Of a stretch of DNA of 64,000 bases, positions 17,970-27,069 are shown piece by piece (the first letter of the stretch is position 1; the number at the start of each line of letters is the position of its first letter). The stretch spans positions 62,001-126,000 of the forward strand of contig CAZAYY010000007.1 in the NCBI GenBank assembly GCA_964489525.1, written 5' to 3'. The notes beneath the pieces were generated by a model. The model did no database searches, was not told where the DNA came from, and worked only from the letters and a program-made list of their open reading frames with translations. A program made the position numbers and the translations under genes. Source of the DNA: CAZAYY01 sp964489525 (GTDB taxonomy: Bacteria > Chloroflexota > Anaerolineae > Anaerolineales > JABWBV01).

Positions 17970-19862
17970 ATGCGAGTCATTGGCACCGCCGGTCATGTGG
18001 ATCACGGGAAATCTACCCTGGTCCAGGCGCTCACCGGAACCCACCCGGACCGTTTGAAAGAAGAGCGCGAACGAGAAATGACCATTGACCTGGGATTTGC
18101 TTTTATGCAGCTCCCAAATGGCCAGGAAATTGGGATTGTGGATGTGCCCGGTCATCGGGATTTCATTGAAAATATGCTTGCCGGGGTTGGGGGGATTGAC
18201 GCGGTGATTTTTGTGGTTGCTGCCGATGAAGGTGTGATGCCTCAAACCCGGGAACACCTGGCAATTTTGGACTTGCTGCAGGTCCAGGGCGGCGTGGTTG
18301 CCCTGACCAAGGCCGACCTTGCCCCTGATTCGGATTGGCTTGGGTTGGTTGAGGATGAACTGCGCGCTGTGCTGAACCACACTGTGCTGGCGGATGCACC
18401 CATTATTCGCGTTTCGGCTCGCACCGGCGCCGGTATTCCAGCGCTGGTTAATGCTGTTGCCCAATGTTTGCAAGATCGACCAGCCCGTCTGGATTTAGGC
18501 CGGCCTCGCCTTCCTGTGGACCGTGTTTTCAGTGTGGCCGGCTTTGGGACAGTTGTTACCGGCACTTTGCTGGATGGGAAGTTTTCGGTGGGCGATGAAG
18601 TGGAAATTTTGCCTGCTGGGATGCGCTCCAGGGTGCGTGGTTTGCAAGCCCACAACCGGAAAGAGTCCGTAGCCTTTCCCGGTGCCCGAACAGCGGTTAA
18701 TTTGGCAGGGGTAGATTTGGAATCGGTGCGCCGGGGTTCGTGGATTGCCCATCCTGGCAAATACCCGCCTACACGTCGTCTGGATGTCCGCTTTAAACAG
18801 CTCAAGGATGTATCTAAACCCATTCGCCACAATCTCGAAGTGAAATTTTTTATCGGTGCAGCCGAGGTTGTCGCTCGTCTGCGTTTGTTGGGCAGCGAGG
18901 CCCTCGCACCCGGTGAAGAGGGCTGGCTTCAGTTGGAACTGCGAGAACCGGTTGTTGCTGTCCGGGGTGACCATTTCATACTTCGACGCCCTTCTCCTGG
19001 AGAAACCCTGGGCGGTGGGGTGGTCGTTGACCCTCACCCCAAAGCTCGCCATCGCCGTTTCGATGGGCAGATGCTGGCGCGCCTGGCAGATTTGAGTAAA
19101 GGTAAGCCTGAAGATATTTTGCGCCAATGGCTGTATACTGCCGGGGTTGCCCAGGTGAAAGATGTGATGGCGCGAGCAGGGCTTCCCACCGATGTCTCCT
19201 CGCAGGCACTCCAGGCTTTGTTTCAGGAAGGTGTATTGGTCATTTTGGACTCCCGTTATGCTGCGGTGGTACCAGAGGCCTGGGTTTGTGGTTTGCCCTA
19301 TTTCCAGACCATCGAAAATCAAATCCAGGCGGAACTGAGTGCATACCACACTCGCTATCCTTTACGGCGGGGTATGGCCCGGGAAGAGTTGAAAAGCAGG
19401 CTCAAATTGGATGCTCGGATTTTTTCTTTGCTTTTGCAGCGAATGTTGGAACAAAAAATGATCCATGGCGACAGTCTGATGGTCTGGCAGCCTGGATACG
19501 AGGTTCGTCTGACCCCAGCCCAAGAAAACCTGGTCAAATTGCTGGACACGAAAATCCAGCGAAGCCCATACGCACCACCAAGCGTAAAAGAAATGGAAGA
19601 AATGTTGGGCTCGGAATTATACAACGCCCTGGTGTCAACGGGTTTTCTTACTCAGGTTTCGCAAGATGTAGCCTTTAAAACAGCGGATTACCGGTTCCTG
19701 GCAGAGCAGGTGCGCGGTATGATTGAAAAAGAGGGGAAGATCACCGTTGCGGATTTCCGGGACCGGTTTAACAGCTCCCGCCGTTATGCCCTTGCATTTT
19801 TGGAGCATCTTGACGCGATTGGCGTCACTGTGCGCAAGGATGACGTTCGTTATTTGCGTTAG
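17970..19862 (+). CDS. selB: Selenocysteine-specific elongation factor SelB
   Basis: A 630-residue translational GTPase that delivers Sec-tRNA to UGA codons marked by a SECIS RNA. G1 is GHVDHGKST at the N-terminus, G3 is DVPGH, and G4 is TKAD. EF-Tu-like domains 2 and 3 follow, and the last 250 residues are basic, helical and consistent with the tandem winged helices that bind SECIS. The length matches bacterial SelB (about 610-640). The ribosome site is GTGAGGAG before ATG 17970. No selA, selD or tRNA-Sec is in the window, nor any reading frame obviously interrupted by UGA. The stop codon overlaps that of the convergent amidohydrolase gene. Confidence 0.92.
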   Translation: MRVIGTAGHVDHGKSTLVQALTGTHPDRLKEEREREMTIDLGFAFMQLPNGQEIGIVDVPGHRDFIENMLAGVGGIDAVIFVVAADEGVMPQTREHLAILDLLQVQGGVVALTKADLAPDSDWLGLVEDELRAVLNHTVLADAPIIRVSARTGAGIPALVNAVAQCLQDRPARLDLGRPRLPVDRVFSVAGFGTVVTGTLLDGKFSVGDEVEILPAGMRSRVRGLQAHNRKESVAFPGARTAVNLAGVDLESVRRGSWIAHPGKYPPTRRLDVRFKQLKDVSKPIRHNLEVKFFIGAAEVVARLRLLGSEALAPGEEGWLQLELREPVVAVRGDHFILRRPSPGETLGGGVVVDPHPKARHRRFDGQMLARLADLSKGKPEDILRQWLYTAGVAQVKDVMARAGLPTDVSSQALQALFQEGVLVILDSRYAAVVPEAWVCGLPYFQTIENQIQAELSAYHTRYPLRRGMAREELKSRLKLDARIFSLLLQRMLEQKMIHGDSLMVWQPGYEVRLTPAQENLVKLLDTKIQRSPYAPPSVKEMEEMLGSELYNALVSTGFLTQVSQDVAFKTADYRFLAEQVRGMIEKEGKITVADFRDRFNSSRRYALAFLEHLDAIGVTVRKDDVRYLR

Positions 19863-21439
19863 CCAACAACCCAATTTCCCCCGACCATGACGCGTTGGGG
19901 TAGGATTTGATGGATTTCTTCTTCGGGGCAGGTGAAATAGTCGCGGTCTAAAACGAGTAAATCGGCCAGGTAACCGGTTTTTATTTGTCCCAGGTCGCTT
20001 TCCTGGTAACCAGCGAAGGCAGTTCCGGTGGTGTACCCGGCCAGGGCGGCCTGGCGGGAAACGCGTTGCTCTGGGTACCACGCCGGGTTTTCAGCCAGGT
20101 CACTACGTTTTTTGCGGCAGACTGCGGCGTGCAGCCCCCAGAAGGGGTTGGGAGAGTCCACGGGTGCATCAGACCCAAATGCCATGGCCGTGCCCAGGTC
20201 CAACAGGCTTTTCCAGGCATAGCCATAACGGGCTCTTTCGCCCCAGTAGCGGTCTGCCGCTTCCATATCGGATATTGCATGAATGGGCTGCATGGAAGCA
20301 ACCACGTCCAGGGCTTTGATGCGAGCGATGTCTTGTGGGTGCAGCACCTGGGCATGTTCCAGCCTGTGACGGAGTGCAGGCAGGTTTTGTTGGGTTTCAT
20401 ACTCGCGCAGCGATTGGTAGCCATTGAGGACCTCGTGATTGGCCTGGTCGCCAATTGCATGAATGGTCAGACCCAGTCCATTGGCTGCGGCTTTACGCCC
20501 AAACTCAAAAATTTCCTCGCCATCCAACATCAAAACCCCCCGATTTTCGGGTTCGTTTTCATAAGGCAACAGCATCGCAGCGGTGCGCGGGCCTAACGCA
20601 CCATCGGCAAAGGCTTTAACCATGCCAATGCGCAAATGATCGCTGCCGAAACCGCTGCGCAATCCCATTTCAATCGCGGTGTCCAACAGGGCTACCGGAA
20701 TGGTTTTTACCACCCGGAGCTGCAGGTTGTTTTCCATTTCGAGGGTTTGCAGGGCAACAAAGCTGGGTTTTTGGTCGAAATCATGAACGCCAGTTAAGCC
20801 CAGGCGCAGCAAAGACCCCTGGGCGTTTTGGATTGCCCGTGTGATTTGTTCCTGGCTGGCAGGCACAATTTTTTGGGATACCAGGAGCATGGCGGTTTCG
20901 AATAAAATTCCGGTGGGTTCGCCGTTTGCGTCGCGCTCAATCCGGCCATTGAGTGGGTCAGGTGTGTTGCGATTGATTCCAGCGTGTTGGAGTGCAAGGG
21001 TATTGGCCCAACCGGCGTGAAGCGATTTTGCAGTCAGGTAGACCGGGTGGTTGGGAGTAACCTGGTCGAGCAAGGCCGCGCTGCCAAAACCTTCTTCCCA
21101 ACTGTTTTGATTCCACCCGTGTCCTAAAATCCATTCACCGGCTGGGGTGGTTTCTGCTTTGGCAGCCAGGCGTGCCAGGCATTCCTGGCGGGTGGTGGTT
21201 TCGCAATCGATTTTGAGCAGTGCAAGGGCGTATTGGTGCAGGTGGAGGTGGGCGTCCGTCAAGCCGGGAATTAGAGCAGCCCCGTTCAGATTTTCGGGAC
21301 GGGCCAGGCCCTGATAGGTTTCCAGCACAGCCTGGTTTGCGCCCACCATTAGAAATTTCCCATTGGCGATTGCAACCGCCTGGGCGCGCGGTTGGGCAGG
21401 GTCCATCGTGTAGATATTGGCGTTGTACAGGATGCGCAT
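19859..21439 (-). CDS. YtcJ-type amidohydrolase (Amidohydro_3)
   Basis: A 526-residue metal-dependent hydrolase of the YtcJ/LAF3 group. Metal ligands are visible as TDAHLHLH near residues 60-67 and, later, TIHAIGDQANHEV, RLEHAQVLHPQD and FGSDAPVD. Substrates of this family are poorly defined; N-substituted formamides and other amides are known examples. The gene is the last of the leftward pfkB-parA-parB run, 7 nt after parB, and its stop overlaps the selB stop on the other strand by three bases, leaving no room for a separate terminator. Nothing suggests that it takes part in chromosome segregation. Confidence 0.88.
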   Translation of the reverse strand: MRILYNANIYTMDPAQPRAQAVAIANGKFLMVGANQAVLETYQGLARPENLNGAALIPGLTDAHLHLHQYALALLKIDCETTTRQECLARLAAKAETTPAGEWILGHGWNQNSWEEGFGSAALLDQVTPNHPVYLTAKSLHAGWANTLALQHAGINRNTPDPLNGRIERDANGEPTGILFETAMLLVSQKIVPASQEQITRAIQNAQGSLLRLGLTGVHDFDQKPSFVALQTLEMENNLQLRVVKTIPVALLDTAIEMGLRSGFGSDHLRIGMVKAFADGALGPRTAAMLLPYENEPENRGVLMLDGEEIFEFGRKAAANGLGLTIHAIGDQANHEVLNGYQSLREYETQQNLPALRHRLEHAQVLHPQDIARIKALDVVASMQPIHAISDMEAADRYWGERARYGYAWKSLLDLGTAMAFGSDAPVDSPNPFWGLHAAVCRKKRSDLAENPAWYPEQRVSRQAALAGYTTGTAFAGYQESDLGQIKTGYLADLLVLDRDYFTCPEEEIHQILPQRVMVGGNWVVG

Positions 21440-21446
21440 AGCCGGG

Positions 21447-22418
21447 TTATTCTGTGTGGTTTTTGAGCAGGCGGGAAACCAGGGTATTTAACTCTTCTTC
21501 GGAATAGTAGTGAATCACCAGGCTGCCGCCTTTGCCGTGTTGGTTCAGCGAAACTTTTGTGCCCAGTTCATTCATCAACTGTTCTTCGAGCGATTTTACC
21601 TCCGGTTTTTTTACAGGGCGGGGCAATGCTGTGGTTGGTTTTTGCCCGAGCAGTTTTTTGACCAGTTCTTCGGCCTGACTGGGGTTCAGGTTATGCTCCT
21701 GGATGGTTTTAAGGGCAGACAGTTGGGCTTGTGGGGTTGGTAGGCTGCCCAGGATCCGGCTCAGTTCTTCGGCCTGGCGAACGCTGAGCGACTGGCCGAT
21801 GACGGTTTTTGCCAGGGCTGCCTGGGCCTGGGCATCGGCCAATCCCAGGATGGCGCGTCCGTGGCCTTCGGAAATATTCCCGGCAGCGATTTCGCGCTGC
21901 ACTTCTACGGGGAGTTTGAGCAGTCGGAGTGTATTGGCAACCGAAGCCCGGCTTTTGCCAACGCTTTTTGCAATGGCTTCCTGGGTTTGTCTAAAATCCT
22001 CAACCAGGTGGCGGTAGGCTTCGGCTTCTTCCAGGGGGCTTAGGTCTGCTCGTTGGATATTTTCAATGAGTGCAATTTCAAGAAGTTCTTGCGGGCTGGC
22101 GGTGCGTTGGACAGCAGGCACGCTGCGCAGCCCGGCCCGTATGGCGGCCTGCAGGCGGCGCTCACCAGCAATCAGGGTATAGCGCTCGTTCGCTGCGGGC
22201 ATCACAATCAGGGGTTGAATGACCCCGTGCACGCGAATTGAGTCGGCCAGTTCACTCAGATCTTCTTCGGTAAAAACGGTGCGGGGTTGGTGGGGGTTTG
22301 GGACGATCTGTTCAACGGGGATTTCAAGGGTAGCGGTTCCCAAAGACACAGGCTCGGTGCTGCCCGGAATGAGCGAATCGAGCCCTCTGCCAAGCCCAGG
22401 ACGTTTGCGAGTGGACAT
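21447..22418 (-). CDS. parB: Chromosome-partitioning protein ParB
   Basis: A 323-residue ParB/Spo0J-family CTPase clamp that loads at parS and organises the origin region. The N-terminus has RPGLGRGLDSLIP, typical of the ParA-interacting tail. The CTP-binding ParB/Srx domain follows with NPHQPR and GERRLQAA (near residue 95), then the helix-turn-helix with AIAKSVGKSRASVANTLRLL, and a C-terminal dimerisation domain. Its ATG is directly adjacent to the parA stop. I found no sequence close to the usual parS palindrome in the window. Confidence 0.95.
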   Translation of the reverse strand: MSTRKRPGLGRGLDSLIPGSTEPVSLGTATLEIPVEQIVPNPHQPRTVFTEEDLSELADSIRVHGVIQPLIVMPAANERYTLIAGERRLQAAIRAGLRSVPAVQRTASPQELLEIALIENIQRADLSPLEEAEAYRHLVEDFRQTQEAIAKSVGKSRASVANTLRLLKLPVEVQREIAAGNISEGHGRAILGLADAQAQAALAKTVIGQSLSVRQAEELSRILGSLPTPQAQLSALKTIQEHNLNPSQAEELVKKLLGQKPTTALPRPVKKPEVKSLEEQLMNELGTKVSLNQHGKGGSLVIHYYSEEELNTLVSRLLKNHTE

Positions 22419-23222
22419 TTATAATGACTCCATTTCAAAATGGGAAATTTCGACGCCATCTCCGGCCAGCAGTTCAGCGGCCAGGGATTGGTAGGCTTTT
22501 GCTCCTGGCGAACCAGGCGCATAAGCAAGAATGGGTTGGCCGAATGATGGGGCTTCTGCCAGGCGGATGGAGCGGGGTACCACCGCGTTGAAAACTTGCC
22601 GGGGGAAAAACTTGCGCACTTCACTGACCACATCTGCGGATAGGTTTGTCCTGGGGTCGAACATCGTTAGTATCACCCCCCGCACGTTTAGCCAGGGGGC
22701 CAATGAACTGCGCACCCGGTTGAGGGTTTGGGTGAGCTGCCCCAGGCCTTCCAGCGCCAGGTATTCGCATTGGACCGGGATTAGCAGCCCATCGGTTGCC
22801 GCAAGGATGCCGTTCACCGTCAGCAAGCCTAGAGAAGGCGGGCAGTCGACTAATATGTAATCATATCGTTCGCGTAAGGGTTCAATGGCTTTTTTAAGCA
22901 TGAGCTCCCGTTTTTCAATATCCACCAATTCCACCTCGGCACCCGCCAGGGCAGGTGAAGCGGGCAGAAGGGAGATTTTAATTTTTGGATTGTGCAAAAT
23001 GAATTGATGGAATGCGCTGCCGCCATCAATAATGGCTTCATAAGTTCCCCCGCGAATGGTGTGTTTATCAATGCCCAGGGATGAGGTCGCGTTGGCCTGG
23101 GGGTCCAGGTCAATCAACAGCACGCGCATGCCGAGTTGGGCCAGGTAGGCACCCAGGTTTATGGCTGTGGTGGTTTTGCCAACCCCACCTTTCTGATTGA
23201 TCAGTGTGTAAATTTTTCCCAT
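22419..23222 (-). CDS. parA: Chromosome-partitioning ATPase ParA/Soj
   Basis: A 267-residue ParA-type ATPase that works with ParB to move or separate the origin region. The deviant Walker A motif (QKGGVGKTTTAINLG) is at residues 9-23 and includes the signature lysine. LIDLDPQANATSS gives Walker A', and YILVDCPPSLG gives Walker B. Length is standard for the Soj group. It starts directly behind the PfkB-kinase stop and ends directly before parB, so all three are probably translated from one transcript. Confidence 0.95.
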   Translation of the reverse strand: MGKIYTLINQKGGVGKTTTAINLGAYLAQLGMRVLLIDLDPQANATSSLGIDKHTIRGGTYEAIIDGGSAFHQFILHNPKIKISLLPASPALAGAEVELVDIEKRELMLKKAIEPLRERYDYILVDCPPSLGLLTVNGILAATDGLLIPVQCEYLALEGLGQLTQTLNRVRSSLAPWLNVRGVILTMFDPRTNLSADVVSEVRKFFPRQVFNAVVPRSIRLAEAPSFGQPILAYAPGSPGAKAYQSLAAELLAGDGVEISHFEMESL

Positions 23223-24071
23223 TTAAACCACCAGTTCTGCGCTCTGCCGGATTTCTTCTGGGGTTGGAATACCTGCCAGCCCGGTGCGGGTTACGGATTG
23301 AGAAGCCAGGTACACGGCAAGCCGGGCGGACTCCAGCGCGTCCTGGGTTCGGAAATAGTGAACGAAAAATGCCGCCGCAAAAATGTCGCCTGCTCCTGTG
23401 GGGTCTACCACATTGACCAGGGGTGCTGGAACGGTGGTAAGTTCACCATCCTGGTAGACATCGGCTCCCAGGGCTCCACGGGTAACCACCAGAACCGGCA
23501 CATCGGCCGCCATTTCATCAATGAGATAGGCCATATTTTGGACATCTTCCTCGCTGATGACGGCAGCTTCCATCTGCTCCAGGACAAAGCGGGATTCCGG
23601 CCAATCGGAGGTGTGAACAATGCCACCCGGCCCAATTCCTCGCAAAAATCCCTGGGGTGTAAGGAATTTTTCTGATTGTGGAAATAACCGCAGCAGGGCA
23701 AGATCCAATTCATGCAAGATCGGGCCGAAGTGAACCAGTGGGGCCTGCCGCCAGTGGTTTGGTACCATATAAGGTGAAAGGTTTGGGGCGATCGCATGGA
23801 CCTTTTGTACCCGCCCGGTATCTGTTTGGATGTTTTCAAAGCTGGTGGACACCTCTGTGGAGATGCCTGCCAAAGGGATATTTCCCAAAGCTTCTACACT
23901 CAGGTCATCCCCAAGTGCTGTGATGATCCCGACTTTCATGCCCATGGCCCTGGCTGTCAGTGCGGCAAAAGCAGCCGTCCCGCCGGGCTGGGGGCCATCG
24001 GGGGTCAGGTCGCGGCTGAGGTGGCCAATCACCAGGTAATCTATTTTTTCTGTTCCGATTGGAAATTCCAT
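23223..24071 (-). CDS. PfkB-family sugar/nucleoside kinase
   Basis: A 282-residue ribokinase-like enzyme. Evidence is the N-terminal GGTAAFAALTA glycine motif and the C-terminal signature VDPTGAGDIFAAAF (near residue 225), whose Asp is the catalytic base and whose GAGD forms the anion hole. The region between fits the family fold. The substrate (ribose, adenosine, fructose-6-P or another) cannot be told. Placement at the head of the parAB transcript is unusual and has no obvious functional logic. The -10 hexamer ends only 7 nt before the ATG, so the mRNA may lack a leader. Confidence 0.88.
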   Translation of the reverse strand: MEFPIGTEKIDYLVIGHLSRDLTPDGPQPGGTAAFAALTARAMGMKVGIITALGDDLSVEALGNIPLAGISTEVSTSFENIQTDTGRVQKVHAIAPNLSPYMVPNHWRQAPLVHFGPILHELDLALLRLFPQSEKFLTPQGFLRGIGPGGIVHTSDWPESRFVLEQMEAAVISEEDVQNMAYLIDEMAADVPVLVVTRGALGADVYQDGELTTVPAPLVNVVDPTGAGDIFAAAFFVHYFRTQDALESARLAVYLASQSVTRTGLAGIPTPEEIRQSAELVV

Positions 24072-24078
24072 GCCAGCA

Positions 24079-24084
24079 ATTATA
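24079..24084 (-). promoter_or_regulatory. -10 element before the pfkB-parA-parB run, possible leaderless start
   Basis: On the minus strand a perfect TATAAT at 24084-24079 ends 7 nt before ATG 24071, so transcription would begin at or next to the start codon. No ribosome site is present in the gap. A -35 match is poor (TTCAAT or TCAATC at 17-18 nt). Confidence 0.5.
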
Positions 24085-24103
24085 CCCTTGAATCAGGCTA
24101 AGA

Positions 24104-24142
24104 TTGAAAAACGGATTGTGAAAGCACTTTCACAATCCGTTT
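24104..24142 (-). terminator. Intrinsic terminator after khpB
   Basis: A perfect 16-bp inverted repeat (24109-24124 with 24127-24142) has a two-base centre, CA. On the minus strand it is followed by a T-run (TTTTTCAATC). It ends the rpmH-to-khpB transcript just before the pfkB promoter. Confidence 0.85.
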
Positions 24143-24164
24143 ATTTCCAGCATCAGGATCGATC

Positions 24165-25004
24165 CTATTTCGGGGTGATCGTGACCTTTCGGCGTTCGCC
24201 TTCCCCTGTGCTTTCCGTGGTGACATTTTCGTTGTCGCGCAGCTCCAGGTGGATGATTCTGCGTTCGTTTGGCGGCATTGGCTCCAAGACCTGTCGCTTG
24301 CCGGTTTCAATGGCCTGGCGGGCCATACGGCGGGCGAGTTGGCGCAGTTGTTGTTCTCTGCGGTCGCGAAAGCCGCCGATATCAATGACCAGGTTAATGG
24401 ATTGGGAGATGGATTTGCCCACGATCAGTCGGGTGATGAACTGCAGCGCATTGAGTGTTTCGGAGCGTTTTCCGATGAGAACGCTTAAATCTTCACCCTG
24501 GATATCTGCAATCACCGTTGTGCGGCGACGGGATCGGTCCTTTTTGTCAATCCGTGTTTTTACTGAGGCTTTCACTTTCATTTTTTCCAAAAGCTCGCTG
24601 ATGGTGCTTTGGGTCACGGCAAGGATTTTGTCTTCGTTAATGTCCTCATCGGGTAGCCCGGTTTCTTCGGTTGGATTTTCATCCTCATCCTCAATGCCAC
24701 TGCCTGGGGTTTCTGCACTGGGGGAAACAGCGGCTTCCGGTTCAGCCACAGGACTGGGGGTGGGTTTGGGGGCGGGTGGAGTCGGTTTACTTTCTTCGGC
24801 GGCTTGCAGCGGGGTGGGCTGCACCAGGGGGATCAGGCGAACGGTGGCATAGCGTGCCCCGATTCCAAAAAGCCCTTTGCTGCCTTCGTCAAGCACATCA
24901 ATCTCAACCTGGTCTTTGCGCAAGCCGAGCTGCTTTAGCCCCTGGGAAATGGCGTCATCCAGATTGGGTGCAGTAATTTCAATGGGTTCAGATTTTTCTT
25001 GCAT
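24165..25004 (-). CDS. khpB: RNA-binding protein KhpB (Jag/EloR)
   Basis: A 279-residue cytoplasmic RNA-binding protein of the Jag/SpoIIIJ-associated family. Domains in order are Jag_N (residues about 1-55, with GLFGIGAR), a Pro/Glu-rich disordered linker (about 60-125), KH with the loop GKRSETLNALQFI (about 175-187), and R3H with ARRMARQAI and PPNERRIIHLEL (about 220-260). In firmicutes the protein acts with KhpA in cell elongation and RNA binding; that role here is inferred. It lies 84 nt downstream of yidC, the usual arrangement. Confidence 0.93.
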   Translation of the reverse strand: MQEKSEPIEITAPNLDDAISQGLKQLGLRKDQVEIDVLDEGSKGLFGIGARYATVRLIPLVQPTPLQAAEESKPTPPAPKPTPSPVAEPEAAVSPSAETPGSGIEDEDENPTEETGLPDEDINEDKILAVTQSTISELLEKMKVKASVKTRIDKKDRSRRRTTVIADIQGEDLSVLIGKRSETLNALQFITRLIVGKSISQSINLVIDIGGFRDRREQQLRQLARRMARQAIETGKRQVLEPMPPNERRIIHLELRDNENVTTESTGEGERRKVTITPK

Positions 25005-25088
25005 GGGTCACCACCATTCTAAAAATTTACAGCTCTCCAATTGGCGTCAAAGGGGTTTGATGACCGAACCGGAGATGGAATTATCAGT

Positions 25089-25919
25089 CTATTTTGCTTT
25101 GGCCTTTTTGGGCTTTCTCGCAGCTTTGGTTGCGGGGTTTCCGGTCTGTTCTGTTTTGCTGCTGGCACTCCCGCCAGGCAGCAGGTTTCTCCAATCCACC
25201 TTACCCATGGCGGCATATTGGGCGATGCCAAACACATTGGATGTGAAGAAGTATAACGCTAAACCGGCAGGAAAAGAAAAAGAAAGCCAGCCAATCAGGA
25301 GGGGCATGTAAATCCCCATCATTTTGCCCATCATGGCGCTCTGGTCATTGCCACCGCTCGATTGGGGCATGGTCAGCTTGGTTTGCAAATAGGTGGTAAT
25401 GGTGACCAGGATGGCTAAAACTGGAATACCGATGCCAAAGAGGGGCAGTCGTTCCGGAATGCCCAGGTCCATCCACAGGAATTTGCTGTCCAGGGGTAAG
25501 AGTTCGGCAACATTGGGGAAAAAGGAGTAGATGTGGGACAAAAAGGTGACCAGCTGCAGCGGGCTTGTCGCCAGGGCGGCAATGATGGCCTGATATAAAC
25601 CGAAAATCACTGGAAGTTGGATTAACATGGGCAGGCATGAACCTGCGGGGTTGATTCCGGCTTCCTGGTAAAGGCGCAGGGTCTCCTGGTTTAGCTTTTC
25701 TTTATCATCTTTGTACTTGGCCTGCATTTCCAGAAACTTTGGGGATTTCTGCAAATCCTGCATGGCCTGGGTACTTTTCAGCTGGGTTACTGTGAGTGGG
25801 TGTGTGATCAGCCGCACCACAAGCGTGAACAGAATAATGGCGAGGCCAAAGTCGCCGACCAGGCTGTAAATCAACAGCAAGGCATTGGTCATGGGGTCAA
25901 CAACAAGTAAATTCCACAT
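25089..25919 (-). CDS. yidC: Membrane protein insertase YidC/Oxa1
   Basis: A 276-residue insertase of the short, monoderm-type YidC (SpoIIIJ) group, lacking the periplasmic P1 domain of proteobacterial YidC. The conserved hydrophilic-groove Arg is in VVRLITHPL (near residue 35), a cytoplasmic helical hairpin follows (LQKSPKFLEMQAKYKDDKE), then PMLIQLPVIFGLYQAI and further membrane helices. A Lys-rich C-terminal tail should bind ribosomes. It is placed between a propeller lipoprotein and khpB in the rpmH cluster. Confidence 0.94.
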   Translation of the reverse strand: MWNLLVVDPMTNALLLIYSLVGDFGLAIILFTLVVRLITHPLTVTQLKSTQAMQDLQKSPKFLEMQAKYKDDKEKLNQETLRLYQEAGINPAGSCLPMLIQLPVIFGLYQAIIAALATSPLQLVTFLSHIYSFFPNVAELLPLDSKFLWMDLGIPERLPLFGIGIPVLAILVTITTYLQTKLTMPQSSGGNDQSAMMGKMMGIYMPLLIGWLSFSFPAGLALYFFTSNVFGIAQYAAMGKVDWRNLLPGGSASSKTEQTGNPATKAARKPKKAKAK

Positions 25920-25971
25920 AGTCTATCCTGATGGTCTCGATCTTATCTCTGTTGGGATGGATGGCACTCGC

Positions 25972-27069
25972 TTACTCTGCTGGCGAGAAGGTCCATTGAA
26001 CAACGCCTTCCGGGTCCAGGGCGGCCAGTTTAAGCCCTGTATCCGGGTCAATGCTGGCGACAAGGATGAAATCTCCGGCTAACACCGGGGAGCCATAAAT
26101 TTTGCCGCCCAGGGATTTTTGCCATTGTTGAACACCATTGCTGCGCACTGCATAAAACATCCCGGTATCTGTGCCAAAATAAATGGTGTCGTTGAGTACC
26201 AGGGGTGTTCCGTAGATGGCCCCATCGACCTCAAAAGGAGTGTTCCAGGCAGGTTGGCAGTTGTTTTTATTAAAGGCATATAATTGGGCACTGGCATCTT
26301 TGTTGCCAATATCGCCGCCCACCAGCAGGTCCCCAGCCAGGGCCGGGCTGGCCCATACCCAACTGCGCGTATCAAACGAACAAACGGTTGATCGCGATGC
26401 AAGGTCGACCACGATAAATTGGTTTCCGAATGCGCCCTGGTATAACCGTTCGCCATCCAGGGTAGGTTGGCTGAGGAGGGTGCTGCCCAGGTCAATTTTC
26501 CAAACCTGGCTACCGCTTTTGGGGTCCAGGGCATACAGGTTGTGATCCATGGCGGGCAGGTAAATCAGGTTACCATCGGTAACAGGAGTTGCCCATAAAG
26601 GCTGTTCAGTTTCGAAGGGTTCCCAGAGCTGTTGGCCATTGGTGTCCAGGGCGTACAGGTTGCCATCCGAATCCGGAGCAAAGATGGCATTGTCGATCAC
26701 CAGTGGGGCGGCCACAAACCGGCTTTGGGGACCGCTAAAAGTCCACCCATTGGGGTTTCCGGTTTCGGGATTCACCGAATAAATGTTATTGTCAAATCCA
26801 GCAATAATTACCTGGCTGTCTGCAGTGACAGGTGGTGCATAAAAAGATACAGCCTGGTTTTCTTCAGCAGGAAATGACCAGATGAGATTTCCGCTTTGCA
26901 TCTCGATATGATAAACCGATGGCCCGTAGGCAACATAAACCCCATTACCTGGTTCATTGACGGACACTCCCGGCCAGCCAGATGGCATAAACCCACCGGA
27001 ACAGCCAGTGAGGGCCAGCATCCCAATCATCATGCTAAAGATTAAAATGCGCAACCTGAAATTCTTCAT
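25972..27069 (-). CDS. PQQ-type beta-propeller lipoprotein (BamB-like)
   Basis: A 365-residue exported lipoprotein with a LTGC lipobox (Cys near residue 23), then about seven repeats of the PQQ-propeller kind (patterns such as NLYALD, LYALDPKSGSQVWK and FYAVRSNGVQQW). It overlaps the yidD stop by 4 nt (ATGA) and lies 52 nt before yidC. BamB, the best-known relative, belongs to outer-membrane assembly, which a monoderm would lack. Its insertion between yidD and yidC suggests a role in folding or insertion of exported proteins, but this is inference. Confidence 0.82.
   Translation of the reverse strand: MKNFRLRILIFSMMIGMLALTGCSGGFMPSGWPGVSVNEPGNGVYVAYGPSVYHIEMQSGNLIWSFPAEENQAVSFYAPPVTADSQVIIAGFDNNIYSVNPETGNPNGWTFSGPQSRFVAAPLVIDNAIFAPDSDGNLYALDTNGQQLWEPFETEQPLWATPVTDGNLIYLPAMDHNLYALDPKSGSQVWKIDLGSTLLSQPTLDGERLYQGAFGNQFIVVDLASRSTVCSFDTRSWVWASPALAGDLLVGGDIGNKDASAQLYAFNKNNCQPAWNTPFEVDGAIYGTPLVLNDTIYFGTDTGMFYAVRSNGVQQWQKSLGGKIYGSPVLAGDFILVASIDPDTGLKLAALDPEGVVQWTFSPAE

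Noticed and set aside
18495..19349. 284-aa open frame antisense to selB
   Set aside because: It lies wholly inside selB on the other strand, has no ribosome site, and its composition matches a shadow frame.
21447..23222. Plasmid-type partition locus
   Set aside because: parAB belongs to the rpmH-rnpA-yidC-khpB block, and no replication-initiator gene or mobile element is present, so it is chromosomal.
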